A DNA stretch of 64,000 bases from Areca catechu (Eukaryota; Streptophyta; Magnoliopsida; Arecales; Arecaceae), in the NCBI GenBank assembly GCA_021397845.1, contig CM038047.1:42325210-42389209 (forward strand), given 5' to 3'. Position numbers and translations under genes: made by a program. The notes beneath the pieces are model-generated. The model was not told where the DNA came from, did not search any database, and saw only the letters and a program-made list of their open reading frames with translations. Shown here in pieces: positions 58,190 through 64,000 of this stretch. Every line of letters begins with the position of its first letter. Position 1 is the first letter of the stretch.

Positions 58190-59278
58190 GAAGGTGCCTA
58201 AATTTTTTATCCAAGGATTTGCACGGAAAGAAATTGTTTGAATGCCATGATCCGGGATTTGAGCATGAGGATGTGCACCCCAACAAAATTACTCGGCCAT
58301 GATGTAACCTGCTTTTAGTAGGGATAGGATGGAAAATTTAGTCCCGGAAATATAATTCCCGATTTCATAGCTTGGTCAGGGGGATAGAAGTCCCGGTTTA
58401 CACCATGCTCTCGCTTTCAACTGGTATGCATAAGCTCTTAAGCTGGAGTTACGGAGGAGCCATGCTTTTTTTTTAAAAAAAAAACAAATCTGTCTCATCC
58501 GTCTTGAGTTTCTAGTTTTTAAGGATTATTTGCATTTTACAGTTTGTGTCTTGCATATAAAATATTTATATTATATTATATAAAATAATTAGATTATGAT
58601 TATTGATCATCGAGCTAATAATCGATCATTCCGCTCAGCAAAGCACTTGAAAGTATAGATTATTTAACATTATTGTCCTAAATTTTTTGATTTACCTTTT
58701 TGATGGACTATTCATCTTTACATTATATCATCTAGGATTAAAAATGAATGGGTTATTGGCATATCTATATATATACCTATATTTCTTATCATATATAAAT
58801 ATAAATACCGGTATAAAATGGATATAAAAAATAATAATATATTATTTTAAATGGATATAAGTTATGGATATTAAATTGATATACATGTTACTTAGGCATA
58901 TATATAGTTTCTCTACTCAGGTGAGGATATAAATTAAAATCATTGAGATATAAATTAGTTGTTGGGCAGATTTTAATAATGAAAATCAACATAAATAACA
59001 TAAATTAGAATTAATCGGATCCGAGTTTGGAATAGCTCTAGACCTAGGATCAGTATTAATTTTTTTGGATACTCTTTTCTTGGCATACCGACATTTATCC
59101 ATTATATTTGATTTACTCACGTTTAATAGTTGAAACGTAAGCTACAAATTGATTATAGCATTTTCACGTTTGCCAAACATGGATATATATAACCCTTTTT
59201 ATTAGAATTTTAACTTTTACTCATGTATGTATTTTACGTGTCTAAAAAGTGTGGATGTATATGACTTTTTTTGTAGTG
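58190..59278. other. Right subterminal, AT-rich non-coding part of CACTA 2
   Basis: It holds no genes. Repeats related to ACGTGGATATA and GTGGATGTATATGAC near the end mirror the left end (53930-54250). Confidence 0.6.
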
Positions 59279-59281
59279 CAG

Positions 59282-60429
59282 GCCTAGACCTAGATTTGAC
59301 CAAGAATTTCTTTCCTCGTTCTAATTTCTTTTCTTGTATTAAAGGTTAACTGTATAATTTTTTTTTTGTTTTGCTAATATCTTCATCATCTCTATTAGCA
59401 GAGGCACACCAGATCTAGGATTTGAATCATGTATCACTAATAGGATCAATTTTGATAAGTTATCTTTAGCTCTAATATAATTTATCATGCATGATTTATT
59501 GTAAAGAATAAGTTATTATTGTGTTATAATTACATTACGTGCTATATAAAATGCTGAGCAAGCATACTGATAAATAAATTATATTATATCAAATGTGTTA
59601 TTTGTCAGTGTTAATATCCCATAATCTAACTATAATTATATGGGTTAGGATCTGGTCTCCTTATGGGCCTCCAATGGAATAATCACTGGCACATGACCAG
59701 CGAATACTATGTATAGTTAAGAGCTAGTTTCCTTTTGGAACTAGCCAGGCAGGACAAATACTGGCACATATTGAGGATACATATTTTTTATATGATATCA
59801 GAGCTAGTATCCTTCTAGGCCTCCAGTAAGAAGATCACTAGCACATGACCGATGAGTGGTATGTATAATCAGGATCTAGTTTTTTTTGGGGCTAGCCATA
59901 AGTCGATCGTGGCCGTAGTTAGAAGGACTAGGAGAATGGGAGTGGAAATGAATGGTCATCCATGGTTATTTTAAAATGTATTGTAATTAAATATGCATAA
60001 TTAGAATTTATGTTGATTGATTTAATATATCATATTGACTTATATTTATAGATAATTATTAAACTATTTGTTACATATATTAGAGATTATGATAACTTAC
60101 TGAGCCTGTAAAGCTCATTCCATGTTTATTATATTTTTATTACAGATCCAGAAAGTCAGTTGGGCATTGGGACCCGTCAGCGAGGAATTTAGAATTTAGA
60201 TGTTATCGCTTGGTTATATTTTATTTTAGATTTTTAGTTGGATTTCATTTTTTCACAGTCTCGATGAAAAATTCTATTATTGAATAAAATGATTAATGAA
60301 TTTGCTTCTACTACTGCCTGGTTAATTTAGTTATGTCCTGTAAATTATTGTAAAGATAGGTGATCAAATTCTAAAAAGATGCGGCTATCTATCATATGCC
60401 TGGTCTGGAGCTCGAGCCGGGACGTGATA
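59282..60429 (+). mobile_element. Gypsy-like LTR, 5' LTR of a truncated element
   Basis: The 3' edge reads GAGCCGGGACGTGATA followed by a primer site, so this is the end of a 5' LTR on plus (a terminal GACA probably mutated to GATA). Degenerate direct repeats of about 150 bp (GGCCTCCA..CACTAGCACATGACC) lie at 59650 and 59800. The left border is unclear and could lie left of CACTA 2, which would have inserted into it. Confidence 0.55.
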
Positions 60430-60436
60430 GATTTAA

Positions 60437-60448
60437 TGGTATCAAAGT
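60437..60448 (+). other. Primer-binding site of the gypsy-like element
   Basis: TGGTATCAAAGT, one or two changes from TGGTATCAGAGC, seven bases after the LTR edge. Confidence 0.6.
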
Positions 60449-60594
60449 AGAATTCAAAGACCCTATAGCTTAAAGTAGTTAATGAAAGTGGGATAAAATT
60501 AGTTAGGATATAATTGAATGATTTAAAAGTTACTAGTAAATTAAATTTTGTTGAATCTAACTATTTTTGATGAAATATACAAAAATGGTTCGAA

Positions 60595-60665
60595 CTCGAT
60601 CCATGAGGATGTCCAATATTGCTAACACCGGGTTGGGGACCTTTATAGCTACTTTGGAAGCATGG
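60595..60665 (+). pseudogene. Possible gag start, truncated
   Basis: MVRTRSMRMSNIANTGLG begins at 60595, 150 bp after the primer site, where gypsy gag normally starts. The reading runs out within about 25 residues and the element ends there, before the 3' flank of the polygalacturonase gene. Confidence 0.4.
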
Positions 60666-60901
60666 AGGAGAATCTTGAAGTATAAATCATACAACTACAC
60701 TTCAAAGGCAAAAGAAAGATACAAGAAACAGAACCTCAATGAAAGGATAAGTAAACTTGTGTGTGTAATAAGTCATAAGCGGAGTACAAAAGCAAAATAC
60801 AAGAACAAATAGCAATCAGGTGTCGGCTTGAACTGGCCAATGCACAGACCACCCAACCAACAAGCATATCCTGGACCAATAGCATCATGACATAGGTGGC
60901 A
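60666..60901. other. 3' flank of the polygalacturonase gene
   Basis: The 3' UTR should lie here (minus strand). No canonical AATAAA was seen, but plant poly(A) signals are loose. Confidence 0.4.
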
Positions 60902-63857
60902 TCAAAGACAACTTGGTGGGATAACAGAACCAGTGGCAATTCCAGAAGCATTCTTGCAGTAGGATTTTGCTCGTTTTTTGTGATAGGTGAGCTTAATGTT
61001 ATTCAAGCTAATTCCATTGCATGAATTGCTTGGACTACAATCAAAATTCACCGCGACTTTTGTTGCCGAAGTCCCTCGAATGTTTTGGTACTTCACATCA
61101 CTGATCCTGATTCTCGAGTTCTTGGCAGAAAATTAAAAAAAAAAACAAAAAAAGAGTTAGAAATTGATATATAAAGGGGAAAGAAACCTTATCCTGAATA
61201 GAATTAAGGTTTTTTATTTTATTTTTTTTTATAGCATATAAATAATGCCAAAGTTCATGTCTGTGTGTTCTAATACATACCTTGTCAGGGCAATTTTTGT
61301 TTCCAGGGCAATAGTTCTGATTAATGATGATAGGATTTTGGACATTTCGCATTAATACATCATAAAAGACAACTCCTCTCACATAGCCATGAACGTTTGT
61401 TCCCCATGTCTTGATCCTAACTCCATTTTGAGTGTTGGCAAACCTCACAGATTTTACGGTCACGTTCTCCACGCCTTTCTCATGGAGTCCCTCCCCCCTC
61501 TTGCCTAAGCTCCCAATGCTGATACAAGACATATATACCCAAAAATTAGGATGGTTAAATGAGAAAAGAAAGCTTGCTGAATCTGTACCAGGTAAAACAC
61601 CTGCATGCAATTCTGATGTATATGATACACAAGTAATCCAGAGTGTCTGACATGAGTTGAGTCCAATCTTTGGCACCCCTCTCCTAAGTAATTGTTCTTG
61701 GAAGTGCTTCGAAATTCAAGTCCTGATAGTGGCATGCTGTTGGTGTACTTAAAAATTGAAGTTTCGAGATTATGTTGCATGTCCAACATCAAGAGGGGCT
61801 TAAGTTTAAGCATCCTTCAGCAACAGGTCTGGACCAATGTTGCAAAAGAAGATTAATCATTCTTTCATGAGAAAGATACAACCCGAACCCTTAGAAATGA
61901 TCGGTTTCAATTTATCTACATGAATTCATATGTCTATATTGCGAACTCTATGTGCATAGGCATGCATGCATTAGTCTAGAGCTCCTCTTACACAAAAACA
62001 ATTAATGTTTCAAAACGAACATAAATAATGAAGATCAAATAAAGAGTTACAAGAATTTAGAGATGATGCCTTCTTTAAAAAAAAATATGGAACTTAAAGA
62101 TGATGCATTAATTAAATGCCTGGCCCATATAGCTAGCTTTATGTCCAAACTCAAGATCCATATTGACTCATTTGCTGCATGCAAATTTGGTCAGGTTCCA
62201 TGAACTACTATAGTTTCAGGTTTATCCTGATTTGATTAATTAACTAGGTTCCTAGCCCTTTTGAACCCATTGTTCTCAAGGTTTTTTAAAGGTTATCTTT
62301 TCTTTTTTTTTTAAAAAAAAAGTTCACCTGATGCCATGCCCCGGTCCACAGAACACATCCTCGATCCAAAGGTTAGAGGTGCCAGGACCAATGGAGACGC
62401 AATCATCGCCGGTCTTGATGCTGGCCCGAACCATGCTAACACCGGTGGACATCTGAACATGGATGCCATCTGTGTTCGGGCTCTTCCCCCATGCTTCGAT
62501 ATGAACACCTTGAATCTTAACTCCTTGACAGCCAAGGATGACGATGTGGTATAGCTTGCTGTTGATCGATGTTAGGCCATCGATCACAATATTTTTCGAG
62601 TTGCTGAAGGTCAGTGACTGCAAATAGAGAAGCACATAATAGTTTTAGAATAAATGCATGCATCGTCATGGAACCTAATGAGATTAATTACTAGCTATGT
62701 GGAACATAATGACAGGCTAGCCCTTCTAAGATAAGAGTGCTGATTGGCTGGATCGTAGTCTGATAATTTGTATGTGTTCTGAGGTCTTGAGTATTTATGT
62801 CTACTTTGAATGTTAGAAGTAGGAAATGAATAGGATCCCATTAGGTTTTTTAAGCCTGCGTGCCTGTCAAAATAGTTGTATTAGTTACAAAATAAATTAT
62901 AAAAATCTTTCCAAGATTTAGAATAAATTATACTTATATCCGATGGTTCAAAAAACCCATGCTTATTCTAAGGAGATTTATTTTTATTCAATACTTTAAC
63001 CTATAACTTCATAGAATATTAGCCAAATCATTAATTTTAAATAGAATGTAATTAAGTACGTAGCATGCCAGAAAAAAAAAAAAAAAAAAAAAATCAAAAT
63101 AATTATTAGTGACACAGCAGGCATTCAAAAATATGGGAAGATGCATGCAAAGCTACGGTTGAGGTCACTTTAGGAGAATTTTGATTTTTTATACAAGGCA
63201 AACAAATAGTTTCGTTAATATATATTGTTGATTTAATTGGGTGTAAGAGTACGTAGGTTTTATAAATTGTTGTTGAGTGTAAATGCACTAAATGCAAAAT
63301 TTAAAGGAATTTTTATAATTTACTTCTAGTCATCCATGCTGAATCGGTACCATGCAACTATTCGTACGAGGATATATACGTTCCTCTCGGAGCTACGTCG
63401 AGCCAATAGATATACTTACAGTTGCACCCCTGGGGCACCTCCGGCCATGGCCATCACGTTTGCAGGTCCACAGATCTGCCCCTCTTCCGTCGAGTTTACC
63501 GCCACTGATTGTCACCCCCTCGACATCCTTGAACTCGATCCACTCCTCGGAGGCAGCAAACTTGCGGTAGTTCGAAGGTGCAACGATCGTGCCGTGGATC
63601 GAAAACTTGATCGCAGTGTTCTTGCATGGGCCATGGAAGCTGGCTTGGCTTAGCAGGAAACTTCCGGCAGGCACACGAAGGGTGGCAGGGGAGGAGGAGC
63701 GGCACGCCGCCGTCCAAGCTCTGAGGAACGCCTTCGCCGAGTCCGTCTTCCCGCCGGATTTGGCTCCGAAACTTACCACGTCGTAGACTGCATTTGATCC
63801 TGGTAGGAAGCAGAGGAGAAAGAGTTTGAGCAGGAAGAAGGCAATGAGCTTCGCCAT
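60902..63857 (-). CDS. Polygalacturonase (glycoside hydrolase family 28), four exons
   Basis: Hydrolyses alpha-1,4-galacturonan of pectin in the cell wall. ATG at 63857; exons 63857-63420, 62617-62328, 61518-61281 and 61120-60902, all with GT..AG introns of 802, 809 and 160 bp. The joined frame is 1185 nt, encoding 394 residues with no internal stop, the usual GH28 length. Residues 1-23 (MAKLIAFFLLKLFLLCFLPG and on) form a signal peptide. All four GH28 motifs are present: NTDG (194-197), GDDC (216-219), GHG (239-241) and RIK (277-279). The C-terminus reads GSVIPPSCL. It resembles the pollen/exo-polygalacturonase-like clade, but endo versus exo mode cannot be settled from sequence alone. This is the only apparently functional gene in the window. 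Confidence 0.93.
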
Positions 63858-63931
63858 TGGATTCGTCCTGTACCTCTAAAGAAAATGTACAAAGAGAGAT
63901 CGATGTGGTTAGTTATGGCAGTTTAAGGGGG

Positions 63932-63939
63932 TATTTAAA
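63932..63939 (-). promoter_or_regulatory. TATA-like box of the polygalacturonase gene
   Basis: The minus strand reads CCTTTAAATACCCC, with TTTAAATA 75-82 bp upstream of the ATG, a normal distance for a short 5' UTR. Only about 140 bp of upstream DNA lies in the window. Confidence 0.55.
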
Positions 63940-64000
63940 GGATTGGATTAGTGGGAAATCAACAACCTGCCCACCCGAAGGATGACTTATTTTGTTTTAA

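Larger units (their letters stand above)
53893..59278 (-). mobile_element. CACTA (En/Spm) transposon 2 carrying captured gene fragments
   Basis: The left end is CACTACAAAAAAACTG at 53893 and the right end TTTTTTTGTAGTG at 59278. Target duplications CAG (53890-53892 and 59279-59281) are perfect. Both ends carry subterminal AAACGTGGGTAT-like repeats. Inside, on the minus strand, lie captured exons of a KNL1-like gene (56408-58189) followed by a TNP1-like gene (54690-56090). No TNP2 transposase was found, so it depends on another element. Size 5386 bp. Confidence 0.92.

Noticed and set aside
1..64000. Prokaryotic-type defence, phage or operon system
   Set aside because: Introns, LTRs, plant transposase families and SINE structure mark this as plant nuclear DNA; no such system is present.

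Overview
This is plant nuclear DNA. Genes carry spliceosomal introns with GT..AG borders, and the DNA is packed with LTR retrotransposons, a LINE, hAT and CACTA transposons and a tRNA-derived SINE. The sirevirus, the TE mix and the polygalacturonase sequence suggest a monocot, possibly a palm, but the species is an impression and was not tested. Only one gene looks intact and functional: a four-exon polygalacturonase at the right end (60902-63857, minus strand). Almost everything else is mobile DNA at various stages of decay.

Layout, left to right. 1-4440 is a GC-rich gypsy-type fragment with a three-exon Transposase_28-like pseudogene and a 9-monomer tandem array with a trimeric higher-order period. 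4441-9056 is mostly AT-rich and non-coding, with a minus-strand primer-binding site near 7250. 9057 to about 18150 is a degenerate LINE (minus strand: ORF1, endonuclease, reverse transcriptase, RNase H) split by a 3.3 kb hAT element (12755-16059) that lies exactly inside the endonuclease domain. 18.2-22 kb holds a LINE or SINE tail, an LTR-like block with a 31-bp array, and a fragment of an ankyrin/Raf-like integrin-linked kinase gene. 22039 to about 26804 is a decayed Copia element (minus).

27316-39319 is a small hAT transposon (about 0.9 kb before insertion) expanded by an 11.1 kb sirevirus-type Copia element (27336-38420, minus) with 1.6 kb LTRs, gag-pol and an extra 3' ORF. 39780-43671 is another LTR element whose interior consists largely of four consecutive tandem arrays. 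About 43672-52342 is a CACTA transposon (TNP2 and Transposase_24 pseudogenes, plus) carrying a solo LTR of the same sirevirus family. 52651-53530 is a tandem duplication carrying a tRNA-Met-derived SINE, followed by a 300-bp purine tract.

53893-59278 is a second CACTA element with clean ends and a CAG target duplication. It encodes a TNP1-like gene and, upstream of it in the same orientation, captured genomic pieces of a kinetochore scaffold gene (KNL1-like). These pieces include a PP1-docking RVSF motif and a duplicated MELT-like unit. This capture is the most interesting object in the window. 59282-60665 is a gypsy LTR with a primer-binding site and the start of gag, followed by the polygalacturonase gene.

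No prokaryote-type system, CRISPR array, rRNA or genuine tRNA gene was seen. Boundaries marked approximate were judged by eye without alignment software.
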